This document shows, one piece after another, positions 1-10,765 of a stretch of 64,000 bases of DNA. The position numbers were made by a program, and so were the translations under genes. Source of the DNA: Isoetes taiwanensis (taxonomy: Eukaryota > Streptophyta > Lycopodiopsida > Isoetales > Isoetaceae); contig JAJEKV010000050.1 in the NCBI GenBank assembly GCA_021234155.1, positions 9,552,760 to 9,616,759 of the forward strand, written 5' to 3'. The first letter of the stretch is position 1, and every line of letters starts with the position of its first letter. The notes under the pieces were generated by a model, which was not told the origin of the DNA, searched no databases, and worked only from the letters and a program-made list of their open reading frames with translations.

Positions 1-99
1 AATGCATGAAACATGCCTCTTTTTAAAAAATAAAGTGTTTTATACAGGAGAACAAAAAAAGGCAAATTCTTGACCGGAAAATCGTGCTATAATTTTGTC

Positions 100-1152
100 T
101 TTTTTTTTTTTTTTTTTGAAGAACTGTGTCATCAATATATTAAAAGAATGGTAATGTTACAAAGCAAGTGAGGAGGAAGGAGAACCCCCCCAAAGAGGCG
201 GCGATACCTCGACTCCACAACAAACTCACGGAAAAACTGCAATTCTACCGCTGCAAAACCGACCATCACCATCTACAACACCCAAGAAGTCCGCCAAATG
301 GCAAACTTCCGGCTCTACTAATCCCGGAACACCGAAAGCTTTGAAATAGCTTGTACGAGTTGAGGAATCGAGAGCCAACGGCCGCCGAATCCCCCGAAGA
401 TCCACAAAACCGCCCGCCTCCAATCAGCCACACCAACCAAGCCACGCGACAGGATGCAAAGGCTTCTTTGCCGCAAGAGCCAAGCACCGAGATACACATG
501 AAGCAAAGAATCACGGGCTAGTCAATCTCACGAAGGCGAGCCACACCCAATCCCCCGGCGGCTGCAAGGAGCATAAAACCGGGATAATGCTCCACGATCT
601 CAATGATGAAAGCTTACAACAAGGGCGAGAGAGGGCTCACACCCGCCTAAACCCGACTCACAAGGGCATTCACCACGTCGGGTGCACCACACACCATGTA
701 TACCCTAACGGTGGGGGAAGTGAGCTCCATGTCCGCGTCCAAGCCGTCGCCATCGAGCCCGAAGCCTGCGAGGGACCACTTGCACGGGGGTAGGGGAGTG
801 TCATGAATAGCCGGCCACCCGGTAACAAGATCGCTTCAAAACAAGAAGATACAACATCAGGATGCACCTTCCAAACACGCACTACCACATCATCGGAGGG
901 ATATAGGTATGTGTCGCGGAATACTCCCCGCCACTTGTTCCCGGATACCCTGGCCAACGCCTCACCGGTAAAGTGAGCTTGAAAAGAACTCCACGAAACT
1001 AGGCGACCACCCCAATACCAATCCCTCCAAGGTGAGCACAACGGCTTGCCTCCAGCGAACTGCGTCAGAGCATGCCGCGATGGCGACCAAAGAACAAAAT
1101 TACTTAGGGGGTAGAGGAACCTGAAAGGAAGAGTGGTGATAAAGGAGGGCAT
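100..1152 (-). mobile_element. Probable 3' end of a decayed LINE (minus strand)
   Basis: A 17-20 base poly-T run near 100-118 is a poly-A tail on the minus strand. Just upstream of it on that strand is an AT-rich 3' UTR with a TTAATATATTGATGA motif, like plant L1 tails. Further upstream, 226-1152 is GC-richer than its surroundings and holds open minus-strand stretches in different frames (160 residues at 670-1152, 62-82 residues at 226-514), as expected for an ORF2 tail broken by frameshifts. I see no reverse transcriptase motif, so the LINE call rests on the tail and the open frames. It could instead be another retroposed sequence. Confidence 0.4.
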
Positions 1153-2500
1153 AATCTAGGGAAACAGCACGCGCATGATCCCAAGCCCTTACCCCAGGTG
1201 AAAAAGGGGTGCGTATGTGGGGCTCTTAGTGTTTAAAGAAGGCGATTTTTAAGCATTGTGGATTTATTTCATCAACGATGTCGCAAAGAACACCTCCACA
1301 GTAGTTATTATCGATTCGCACTTCCAAAATTGCATAAACAAAAATGTTGACTTCGGGACGCGCAAATTTTGACTTTGTGGATGCACCTTTTTGTGTTCAT
1401 AAACTCCAATATTTGCTACCAATATGTATCCTCACGTATGCTATTAGCGATCTTGGCCGCATGAAGTTCACGAATTAATGCATCGCAATATGGGACTAAT
1501 CTTCCACATTTGAGCTTTTACATTCGCAATTGCATGTATATGCATTCATTTTTTCGTGGACACAAATGCACAAAACACGGATGCCTAAATTTCTACGCGA
1601 CTGCAGGTATAGTGGATGCATTGAATTTTTTTTCCAAGTCGTTCAAAACACGAAAAAAACATTTTATTTGTGAAAAAAATATGTATAGAATTTTCCAATC
1701 ATACGTAATAAACCTATCGTAATAAACCTATCCAAACCAAGATATCTTCTTGTTGCAAGGTCATCAACCAATAACATTTAATACCTCAAAAATACATGCC
1801 TTTGTGAACATTGTGGGCAATTTCTTGATATTTTCACGAATGCCTTTCTCATTTCGTCTATTATGATGTGGCAAAGCCTCACAGTCTTCACAAACATGGA
1901 AAACCACTTCCGAAGCTAGAGTAGATGAATGGCGTTCCAATGTGCCGAGGTTGCCACAATGTACGTTCTCACTGCAGTTGCTCGCTTACTGACGTATTGT
2001 TTATTTCTTGGCCACTTGTCATCCAATAAATCCAAAGACCGACACATGGAGGAGCTTAAGGAAGAAAAAAGACGAAAAGCTCGATCCACTCAAATAAACA
2101 ACACTTAATTTCAACAATTGACTGTTTTTTAAGCTATTAATTATTGAAGTAGCAAGGAAGAACCTAATGTTGGTTGGAGCACAAAATAATTGGAAAAATG
2201 GAGAAGACCCAAATATGTGGCAACATTTTTAATTTATAAGAGAAGTTTGTCATTGTCCACTTGATACTGCATGACCTCATAAATTACTACCACATGGAAG
2301 TGCCATAGGATTCTGTGGAAACTCTTTATGATGTGTATGGTAAAGGGCTGGGTTTGGGCCAGATATGTGGAGAATTGTCTCTCCAAACTTTTCCATTGAA
2401 GTGGTAAGCTTAGGGCATCTATGTTTGCTTATGCTTTGTGATGGGGGATTCACATAAACAAATAGCAAATAGCAATAGGCCAGCTGAAAACTGTGACTAA
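1153..2500. other. No gene seen
   Basis: AT-rich DNA without a supported coding region. A 14-base direct repeat (GTAATAAACCTATC) occurs twice in tandem near 1705-1733. The 70-residue open frame at 1510-1722 has no recognisable features. Confidence 0.5.
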
Positions 2501-2681
2501 AACTGCAAATTTCAGCCCCATTTAGGAGCCTAGGCTTCTGCACCCTACGTCAGCAGCTGGAGTAAGGCCCAGCTGCTTTTCACAGGGCCAAAACTAACCC
2601 GCGTTGAAACTGAAAATTTCAGCCCCATTAGGAGCCGCAGTTAGGAGCGCTGAAACTGAAAATTTCAGCCCCATTAGGTGC
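2501..2681. repeat. Three dispersed copies of a roughly 30-bp TTTCAGCCCCATT motif
   Basis: Three related units lie at 2501-2530, 2604-2636 and 2650-2681. The last two share CTGAAAATTTCAG, whose arms CTGAAA and TTTCAG are reverse complements around a single A, followed by CCCCATTAGG. The surrounding short open frames (2277-2861) are read through these repeats and are not convincing genes. Confidence 0.6.
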
Positions 2682-2989
2682 AAGCAAGAGTTCATAAGCA
2701 GTTCCCAAAATTGTGGGAAACAATGCTGGCAGAGAGTTTTTTTTAGAGGCATAGTGACAATGGCATGCCACATCTGCTCTCTTCCATCTGATTCCACTAG
2801 ACTTGAAAACGCTCACTGCTAAAGAAAAAACCATGGCAGGGCGCATGAACCTCGGACCCAATGCTGGCTTTACGATTTCAGCCTACGATCCATGATATGT
2901 TTTAAATTCCGTTTACGTCAGTCACACATACCAGAGTCATACAAAGGAGGGTCTCCTAGGGGTTTTGAAAAGGTACAGCACTCATCACA

Positions 2990-4740
2990 AGACATTCTGG
3001 ATCTACTGAACTAACAGCAAAATGGTAAGGTTTGGAGCTGTAATAAGCTCATTGTAAACAACATAGTCTGAACTGAAGAAGGTCTCTGCTACTGCACCGG
3101 ACTTGTATCTCGTTGCTTTTGACTGCCTGCTTCCATCTCAAGAATTTTCTCCTACTCGGGATTTAGCTCCAGTAAATTTTCTTTGCAAAACCTCCTTAAT
3201 CCCTGCTAAAATCCAAGATTAGCTGTTATTCTGGCCCTAACCCTTCACATAGTTTCCAACAGTGTCTTATAACATTGACTAACCTCTTATACGTGATTTT
3301 ATGATTTACGCCATTAAACGCACAGAAAAATTTCAGAGTTTCCACATCTCTCCAAATCTTGTTTGCTGAATTGAAATTAGATTTGTTTGGCTGTGCCTTA
3401 CCCCAAATTGATCGTACATAGTTTTATAATACGCAATATCCCCATTGCTAATAGCACCTAACTAAATAACAATAGCTCAGGGGTTGCAAACAATGATAAG
3501 ATATAGCTTTTGCTATAACTTCCCAGATCTTCATTATCAATCTTAATTTTCCTACAAAATATCCATTCTCAAGGTGCTTACCTTCCCATGCATTTCCCCG
3601 AAAGCACCACTCCTTCAATTGGCATGGTACTTATTTCTGGAGCTGCCATTCTGTATCCTTAAAAACTGCAGATGAATATCGATTCTAATGAAATGGACCG
3701 GTCTTGACCAGCTCTACCCAAACGTTGAGCAGCTGAAGCTTTGCTAATCCAATGGATTTCAAACCCACAATCAACATATTCCAGGAATAGTAAGAGACGT
3801 TTCAGCAACATTTGTAGCAACGGCAACTAGACGCATTCCATCTGGAACCTCGCCAAAAATTTGCAACTGAGCAGATGCAGGAAGCATCACAGAGTGGCAA
3901 CACATACAACTGTCCTGGCTTCCTTTTTATAATTTTCGTCTTTTAGAAGGCAGGTATAGCTGCATCAGAACAGCCTGCCCTTAAGGAAAAAAAGGTGTAT
4001 CATTTCCAGTTATTTCATAGCACGAAGCAAACTCTGAAACTTCGTTGTCACTCAAGGAACCATCAATTGCTTCGAAGGAATCTTCTCTTTGCCATTACCA
4101 AGGAATTCAACCTAGTCAAAAATATTAATATGCCTACTAGGAATCTGAGTTATTTGAACATGCTATTGGAAGTAAAGTCATTATCGCCAGTGCCACTGTG
4201 AACATTCATTGAGCTTGTGACCATGGTGCCTATCAAATCTGCAATTTTGATTATGTAGTTTCTGTAGATTACAATAAGGCAATTGTGATTGCTACCTTAA
4301 CGTGGACAGAAGATGGTCTATCATCATTGACTTCCATTTCCTGAAAATTAGACTTGTTAGTAACTTCTTCGACAATATCATTAATTGTATAACTGCCTTC
4401 ATGATAAACATGGGCCTGACAAGGCTCCACTTCTCCATTTCTATGGAAATCAGATTCCTCTTGGCATACCCTTCACTTTGTGATGCATTTTCCTGCTTTA
4501 AAGTCCCAAAGAAACTTCCATTAATATCTGGATCTAGACAGACACCAACACATTGTCTGGGCTATGATCCTGCTTCCTCTATTTCTTTGAATCCTATCTC
4601 TGGAATGCAAACCTGAACAGATCTGTTTTAGTAATCATTAAGCACCTCCCTTTCATCATCTTCTAACATAGACTTGTCCTGTAGGAGCGGAATATCTTTG
4701 GACATATGCAATCCTGCCGATTGACATTGTAAAGCTCTCC
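2990..4740 (-). pseudogene. DHX37/Dhr1-type DEAH-box RNA helicase, degenerate fragments
   Basis: On the minus strand around 3,590-3,910 the translation gives [11 protein letters not shown], then [14 protein letters not shown] (DEAH motif V), then ISKASAAQRLGRAGQ (motif VI) in a shifted frame, then EISTMPIEGVVL, ending at a splice-donor-like GGTAAGC. About 17 residues expected between motifs V and VI are missing. Near 2,993-3,112, DYVVYNEL and KPYHFAVSSVDPEC (one frameshift apart) match the C-terminal OB-fold region of the same family. Several stops and frameshifts make it non-functional. Family knowledge: DHX37/Dhr1 works in small-subunit ribosome assembly. The retained donor suggests a genomic fragment rather than a processed copy. 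The upstream part (3,910-4,740) is weaker. Confidence 0.7.
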
Positions 4741-5870
4741 ATACTTTCTCACACATGGTTTCTGCTGAATAAATAATACAAAGCCATTAGAAATGTACTG
4801 CAATGCATAGAATCTTGTAACTACTAAAGCAAAAAATTATAACATATAAGACTTTCTCTAAAATTCAATACACCAATTCATGGGGAGGATAATGAGAATG
4901 AGGAACAAAGATAAATAGTTTATTTCGAGTTGTACTCACCAGATTCACTCAAAGCATTGCTTAAATATCTTCCATGGGAGTTTGATGAAAAATCAGTTCC
5001 GTAATTTCAAATTGATTATCCAAAGTGAATAGGTTCTCAAGAAAACTAACTCCTGTCTCAAGTTACAGGCCCTGCATTTGCATTAGTGCCCTAGTATCTT
5101 CAGTTCAATATTTCTTGACCATACAATGGTATTGCAGCTGCAGTTGCAGCTGGACATAATAAACCTCGATGGTAATCTCAATATAGGTATCAGATAGATA
5201 TCGATAATACTTCGAAGATGGAAGAGAAGATTGAGCAGATAAAAATGGGAAAAACATCCACACGAATGTTTAAAATATAGAATAGAAAAGATAAAATGCA
5301 CCTTCCTCCTTAAGGAACTGTTTTTAGGGGATGCAAAGATTAGAAAAACTGTTATAATTTACAATCTCTCAGAAAAAAATCCTGCATTACTTTCCTAGAA
5401 CATAGACCTAAAAGGACCAATGGGCTACTGGTCTAACTTTCTTCAACAATCTCGAAGGTAGTAACATAAAGAAACCTGTTCAAATATTGGCAAACATGCT
5501 GCTTATCATATATTAATTCCAAGTTCTGTTTGTTGTGGTACAAGTAGTATTTTGAAAACATGCTACTGTGCATCTCCTGCTAGCACCACTATGCATGTAA
5601 TAACATAACAGAACAAGCAGCATTATTCAGCCCTATATGAAGTAATAACATAAAATTTTCCGGAAACTAGCATAAAACACTTTTAATAGTTGCGAAAAAC
5701 ATTTATTACCCGAAAGTACATCTGAGTCAGCCTAATGCAAGCTGAGGCCAGAATACATACAATTTTCTTGTATTTCATGTAGAGACCTGCAAGTCACAAA
5801 GCATGAGAAAGAATTAGATGAGATCAGCCACATACAGCATACATACACAACTGAAAAGTAATTTCAATCG
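4741..5870. other. No gene seen; 3' flank of the RH42-like gene
   Basis: AT-rich DNA between the DEAH pseudogene and the RH42-like stop codon. A minus-strand TTGCAG near 5,789-5,794 could be a 3'-UTR intron acceptor and an ACTCACC near 4,935 could be a donor of a lost exon, but neither is tied to a coding frame. Confidence 0.4.
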
Positions 5871-5917
5871 CTTAGACCTTGAATTTACATATGGCTGTAA
5901 GCAATTCAGAGAGCTTG

Positions 5918-7819
5918 TCATAAAACAGAATACTTCCCAGGTTGGGTACCACCAGGAAGAGAAATAGCCGATGATGTTGATTCTTCCAGTACTTTTTTAA
6001 TCTGGTTTTTTGCTTTCTTGACCGATGCTTCTGTTGGCCCCTCGATAAAAAGGAACAGTTTTCGTTCCCCTGGAGCTGGAACCTTTCCAGGTGGAAAATA
6101 CTGACCTCGAGTTGTAATGGCAGCACCAGTCCAATCACTAATTTGACCAAGTGCATCCTTATGGGTAACTTTCCATCTAGCATGCTGTGGAAAATCGTTA
6201 ATCTCCAATTCAGCCTCATAGTGCTCCGGGATAGTTTCTGCCTGAATTTTGGCAAGGTTATGCTGAAAGTTCATTGCTGCAGCCAGAGTCGCTGCTTTTA
6301 GAGCAGCATCATTCACATTGCTTGAGGCAGGTTGGGGGATGGGTACCCCTGATGGCATATTTGCAATGTTTGGCATTAATCCGATACCAGGAACACCTAA
6401 AGGCCCTGGCACAGCCGACTGAGGTGGGAATCCTTTAGCAGCTGCAGCAGCTGCAGCTTGAGCCATCGCAATTGCTGCCTGAAACTGAGGGATCTGTCCT
6501 GCGATGTTTGTTGCAGCATTTGTTACTCCAGGAAGTTTATTTCCTGCAGCAGCTGCAGCTGCAAAAGCTGCAGCAGCTTGGGCAGAAAGGTCTCCACCAG
6601 CTTTTCTGATCCCTTCACCTTCTGATTCAGAATCTGATTTATCTTCGTCCTCGTTAAGCCCATATTCCTTTGCCTGTGCTTTTTTAGCTGCTTTATGGGC
6701 TTCATCCTCTTCTTCATTAAATTTAAAACCACTACCACCATAGCCACTGCCATGAGCCTGCTCGCTCCCCTGTTTAACCTTGGCCATAAAGCCATCTGCA
6801 AGTTTCTTCAGGTCTTCAGGTATAGCTTGCTCAGATAGTTCAAGGGCCTTCACCAGATCAGGTGCATATCTCTCTTCATCTGAGGAAATAAATGTTACTG
6901 CGCAGCCTTTGCGACCTGCCCTTCCTGTTCGACCAACCCTGTGCACATAATCCTCATAATGATTTGGAACATCAAAGTTGACAACAAGCTCAAGATCTTT
7001 GACATCAAGACCTCGTGCTGCAACACTGGTGGCAATTAGCACGTTGCAGGCACCATGAAAAAAGAGACAAGGATAACCTGATTTTAAAAGGTCTTTGAAA
7101 AGGCTATCACACTTTTCTTGTGAATGAACAAAAACAAGAATCTTGCCCTTCTCGTACCACTCCCCTAGAAGCTCTAGTAGCCTGAGAAACCTTTCACTTT
7201 CAGGACGCACTTCTACAGTTTGGGTGATGTCTTTGTTCACAACACTACGACCACCCACTTGTATCTCAACAGGCTTGTCCAAAACCTTGCGAGCAAGTAT
7301 CTCAACCTGCCTGGGAAACGTTGCAGAGAAAAGAACAGTCTGACGATCTGGCCTTATTTGTGATACAATTGCAGTAATTTGAGGTTCAAAACCCATATCA
7401 AACATGCGATCTGCCTCATCTAGAACTAGATAGGTTACACGTCTCATATTAGTGATCTTGCCAGTACTGGTACAGAGAATATCAATCATCCTGCCAGGGG
7501 TACACACAACAATCTCAGTTCCACGTTTTAGTTCACTGATTTGTTGAGCAACTCCAGAGCCACCATAAACAGCAACAGAAGTCAGTCCCATTACCTTTGA
7601 AAACTTTCTGATGTCAGTATATATTTGCTTAACCAATTCTCTAGTTGGAGCCATAATAAGTCCTATAGGTCCGTCACCTTGAGAAAGTGGTGGTTGATCC
7701 ATTATGTGCCTCAGCATTGGAAGAACAAATGCCATGGTTTTACCAGAACCTGTTTTTGCAATCCCAATACAATCTCTTCCACTCATGATGACTGGTAGAG
7801 CCTGAGTTTGTATGGGCAT
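5918..7819 (-). CDS. RH42: DEAD-box RNA helicase 42 / PRP5-like, helicase core and C-terminus (frameshifted from its N-terminus, internal deletion)
   Basis: This 633-residue frame is the RecA core and C-terminal region of the plant RH42 (PRP5/DDX46) helicase, an ATPase that proofreads U2 snRNP-branch-site pairing in the nucleus. Visible motifs: AKTGSGKT at residues 21-28, PTRELV at 58-63, GG near 86, TPGR at 107-110, DEAD at 134-137, SAT at 165-167, ARGLD at 268-272 and HRVGRTGR at 293-300. An Ala-rich segment (about 420-480) precedes a KH-like tail ending in PGKYSVL. At residue 256 the sequence goes from HG straight to ACN: about 18 residues normally present, including the conserved QxxR of motif IVa (DNA near 7,050), are missing in frame. 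The Met at 7819 is an internal codon of the family, not a true start. The frame joins the N-terminal frame (7845-9110) only through a frameshift. It is either a recently dead gene or a copy with assembly errors. Confidence 0.9.
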   Translation of the reverse strand: MPIQTQALPVIMSGRDCIGIAKTGSGKTMAFVLPMLRHIMDQPPLSQGDGPIGLIMAPTRELVKQIYTDIRKFSKVMGLTSVAVYGGSGVAQQISELKRGTEIVVCTPGRMIDILCTSTGKITNMRRVTYLVLDEADRMFDMGFEPQITAIVSQIRPDRQTVLFSATFPRQVEILARKVLDKPVEIQVGGRSVVNKDITQTVEVRPESERFLRLLELLGEWYEKGKILVFVHSQEKCDSLFKDLLKSGYPCLFFHGACNVLIATSVAARGLDVKDLELVVNFDVPNHYEDYVHRVGRTGRAGRKGCAVTFISSDEERYAPDLVKALELSEQAIPEDLKKLADGFMAKVKQGSEQAHGSGYGGSGFKFNEEEDEAHKAAKKAQAKEYGLNEDEDKSDSESEGEGIRKAGGDLSAQAAAAFAAAAAAGNKLPGVTNAATNIAGQIPQFQAAIAMAQAAAAAAAKGFPPQSAVPGPLGVPGIGLMPNIANMPSGVPIPQPASSNVNDAALKAATLAAAMNFQHNLAKIQAETIPEHYEAELEINDFPQHARWKVTHKDALGQISDWTGAAITTRGQYFPPGKVPAPGERKLFLFIEGPTEASVKKAKNQIKKVLEESTSSAISLPGGTQPGKYSVL

Positions 7820-7844
7820 TGGCTTCTCATAACCTAACTTTTTA

Positions 7845-9110
7845 TCACCTCAAGACTTTGCTGCTTAAGCCTGTTTGATTCCAATTCTTGAGCGGTTTTG
7901 GGACATCTTTTCCTCTAACTTTTAACTCGAGTTCCTTGCGGTAAGCTGCCACTTCTTCTGTACTCATCCTTTTTAGTTCATTCACTTCAATGTAGAAGTT
8001 CTTGAGGAAAGCCATATAAGGTATCTTAGAGTGATCAACTACTGTAAGTTTCTCTGCTTTTGTCTTCTTCACCCGCTTCATGAATTCGTCATCGTTCTCT
8101 TCATAGTTACCATTTTCGTTATCAGTATCATAATCAGATGCCGAGTCTTCCCCTGGAAGAATTCGACCCAACGCATCCTTTACCTGTCCATTCCTAATAC
8201 CACCTCCCATGGTTAATGTTAAAGTTGGATCCATTTGTTCTGCATCTCTCTCTTTTAATTTCTCAACCTCCGGAAGAATGGTGGAGTTCATAAATGCATC
8301 CAATGGATCTATCTCCTCTGCAACTTCCATTTCTGTATCCCCCAATTGCACATCCAATTCTTCCATATCTGCGATCCTTCCTGGAATCAATTCATTACCC
8401 TCAACAACATCCTCATTTTCTGCACTTCCCGCCCTAACACCCCTTATACCATCCTCCTCGTCTGACTCTTCCCCTTCAAGAGTCCAAGCCTTCCCATTTG
8501 CTCCTTCCGCAGATTTTTCCCCGCCTCCCCCTCTTTTTTTTATATCTTCTTCCTCCTTGCGCCGCTTCAGCTCCTGCCATTCCTGAATCCTACGCCGCCT
8601 TTTCTCAACCATATCTTCGTCTGCCCTTCTCTGTTCCTCTTCAAACTCCTCATCCCTCTCAAATTCCTTCTTCTCAACAACACCAACATCATCAATCTCC
8701 TTCTTAACCTTCTTCCTATCTCTTTCTTCTTCATCTTCATCCGCACGACCACCTCTGTCTCTTTTCTCATGCTCTTTTCTTTCACGATCCCTCTTCTTCT
8801 CTTTTTCCTTATCCTTCTCTCGTTCTCTTTCTCTATCTCTGTCCTTTTTTTCTCTATCCTTCTCACGCCTGACATCTTTGTCCCTATCTCTATCTCTATC
8901 CCTATCCTTTTTATCGGAATCACGATCTCTATCCCTCTCTTTTTTATCAGAATCACGATCTCTGGGTTTCTCATACTCACGATCATCATCTCGGTGGTGC
9001 CGATCCCTTCTACTTGATTCTCGGTCCCGCTCACGATACTCGCGATCCCGATCCTTGTGCTTGCGCTCACGGTGTTCTCTGTCCAATTCACGATCCCTTT
9101 CCTTGGCCAT
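7845..9110 (-). CDS. RH42: DEAD-box RNA helicase 42 / PRP5-like, N-terminal part
   Basis: A 421-residue frame starting at the ATG at 9110, the N-terminal extension of the same helicase. Residues 1-130 are a charged RD/RE/KD-rich tract like the RS-like domain of spliceosomal helicases. Near residue 266 is EEIDPLDAFM, the DPLD-type motif by which PRP5 proteins contact the SF3b part of U2 snRNP. Residues about 360-421 hold the FYIEV and YRKELELKVRGKD block and the WNQTGLSSK Q-motif lead-in. The frame ends at TGA-TAA just where the family continues into GYEKPMPIQTQ. That continuation is present in another frame at 7,820-7,850; the net change looks like loss of two bases around a G/A-rich stretch. 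With the downstream part the protein would be about 1,060 residues, close to plant RH42 length. No intron is seen in about 3.2 kb. Confidence 0.9.
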   Translation of the reverse strand: MAKERDRELDREHRERKHKDRDREYRERDRESSRRDRHHRDDDREYEKPRDRDSDKKERDRDRDSDKKDRDRDRDRDKDVRREKDREKKDRDREREREKDKEKEKKRDRERKEHEKRDRGGRADEDEEERDRKKVKKEIDDVGVVEKKEFERDEEFEEEQRRADEDMVEKRRRRIQEWQELKRRKEEEDIKKRGGGGEKSAEGANGKAWTLEGEESDEEDGIRGVRAGSAENEDVVEGNELIPGRIADMEELDVQLGDTEMEVAEEIDPLDAFMNSTILPEVEKLKERDAEQMDPTLTLTMGGGIRNGQVKDALGRILPGEDSASDYDTDNENGNYEENDDEFMKRVKKTKAEKLTVVDHSKIPYMAFLKNFYIEVNELKRMSTEEVAAYRKELELKVRGKDVPKPLKNWNQTGLSSKVLR

Positions 9111-9560
9111 GCCCCTCCTCTTCCCCTCTGATATAGTCCGGCGAAATTAGGGCAGCAGGCGCCTTCACCTCTGCGCTGCAAGGAGGAAACTAAAATAGGT
9201 ATGCCCTTAACAAAAAAAAAAGGTTCCAAAAATATTTAGTTAGCATCCCCAAAAGTATTAACGCAAATGTCGTTTAACCCCTTTGTGGGTATTCGTATAG
9301 GATTACCGTAAATATTGATGGTGGCATCTTGTTATACCAAACATAAGGGTTTAGGTTTTTTTTTTGTGAAGGAAGGATGGCCCATTGATGCAGATGGCGA
9401 TCCTTCATATGGGTTGCTATTTTGGTACTCTGCAGATGTCAGATTCTTGCTCTGTGGTTGTTTTCTTGCATGTGAAATTGGAAACTCCTCTATGCATTCG
9501 TCAGTTGTGCCTTTGCTCTGTCGGTTGCGCCTGAGGTAGACCTTTCTTTTGTTTGTGTTG
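9111..9560. other. 5' flank of the RH42-like gene
   Basis: Contains the probable 5' UTR of the minus-strand helicase and two homopolymer runs (A10 near 9,213, T9 near 9,356). The 74-residue plus-strand frame at 9,315-9,539 has no recognised features; it may be part of the 5' side of the HUH relic that follows. Confidence 0.4.
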
Positions 9561-9569
9561 TTTTAGTTG

Positions 9570-10765
9570 TAGCACTATGTTTATGAAAAAGGCTGCTAGG
9601 AAAGGTAAGACGCCAGTGCTATTCCTCCATCTCTGGGCTCGTTGCGGATTGGAGGTTCATCTGCAAGGCCTTCTTTGGGACAAGATTGGGGAGCCATCGA
9701 TGTTAGTGTGACATTGGGGCTGTCTGGTCAGGATGTTCCTAGAATTTTTTATGATGCCTTGGTTGGGTTCTGTAATAGGAGGTGTTTGGCAGGGGCAGTG
9801 GCACTAGAGTGTGGTGCTACTGTGTATCATTTGCATTGTCAGGTCATTCTTAGGGTCTGTTATAAGACTCCGAGGGCTATGAATGAGGCCATCAAGAAAG
9901 ATATGAATTGACCTCCAAAACCCCCAGGAGTTGTCTTAGTTTGTAAGGCCCTATAGAACAATAAGCTTCATTGTTTTGAGGGTATGGTTGGTTATTGTAT
10001 GAAAGGCATTGGTAAAGTTCATTATCTGTGCCATCTTTATAACATCAGTGAATCTGTAATTCAGAAAGGGAAGGATTTGTACTTAAGGTGGGGAGCTGGT
10101 GATGTCAGGAATCTTGTTGTACTAGATAACAAAAATCTGCTAAACAGGGCTACCCATTTTGTGAACTATCATGGTAATCGGAGGTTGATTGCGAGTTTGG
10201 CATACACCTTGTGCATGATGATTAGATCTGGAAAATTCACCTCGTCTAGTTCGTGGATAATCCCTTCTAACACTGCTCATATTAATGAGCATCGAGTTAG
10301 AGCGGCTTGGAAAGTCCTGTTGAATCTCATTGTATGCCTTCTGATATGAGAACCATGTTGTTTGTGTTGCATGCAGGCTTTGTGCCTGCAGAGAGAAATG
10401 GTCCTGGCCATAGACGATATTGTGGAGATATCAGTTATCCAAGATTCAGCCCTAATGTGGTTCTCCTGGAGTTTGGTGTGGATTATATCCCCATCCATAC
10501 GAGTGATCATACGATGGCTGTTGGTTGAGAGAGTTTCTTATGTTTATTGCACAGTTGTAGTTCCTTTGTTTGTGTTTGCTGCACAGTTTATCTTTTTGTT
10601 TGTGGTAATATATTGTTGCAGGCTTGTCATGGAGAGTGATTCAGATCCACAGGGTGGTGTGAATCATTCAATTGTGTCTTTGCCTTCTTCGCTCATTATG
10701 TCAGAGATTGATGCTTCTCATCCAGATCCTGTTGTGTATCCAGCTGATCCAGAAGAGGCTAAGTA
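9570..10765 (+). pseudogene. HUH (Y1) endonuclease relic, possibly from a Replitron-like transposon
   Basis: One frame runs from 9,642 to 10,349 with two in-frame stops (TGA 9,909; TAG 9,954) and keeps family-like sequence on both sides. It shows an HLH triad at 9,828-9,836 inside ALECGATVYHLHCQVIL, the usual look of the metal-binding HUH motif of rolling-circle Rep proteins. Fifty-five residues later comes GYCMKGIGKVHY, a Y-x-x-K catalytic tyrosine motif (9,993-10,004). Further on are a DLYLRWGAGD block and a WIIP segment. The N-terminal side (9,584-9,650) needs a frameshift. After 10,349 the reading seems to go on in another frame (10,307-10,528) and, past an intron-like stretch ending TTGTTGCAG (10,621), to an acidic tail ending 10,765. 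Ends of the element are not found. Such Y1 HUH proteins nick and rejoin DNA strands during transposition; the Replitron assignment is from memory and less sure than the HUH call. Confidence 0.5.

Noticed and set aside
8209-9229. Long overlapping frames opposite or shifted to the RH42 N-terminus (for example 8,567-9,229 and 8,769-9,017)
   Set aside because: They are shadows of the repetitive Arg/Asp/Glu codons of the real frame.
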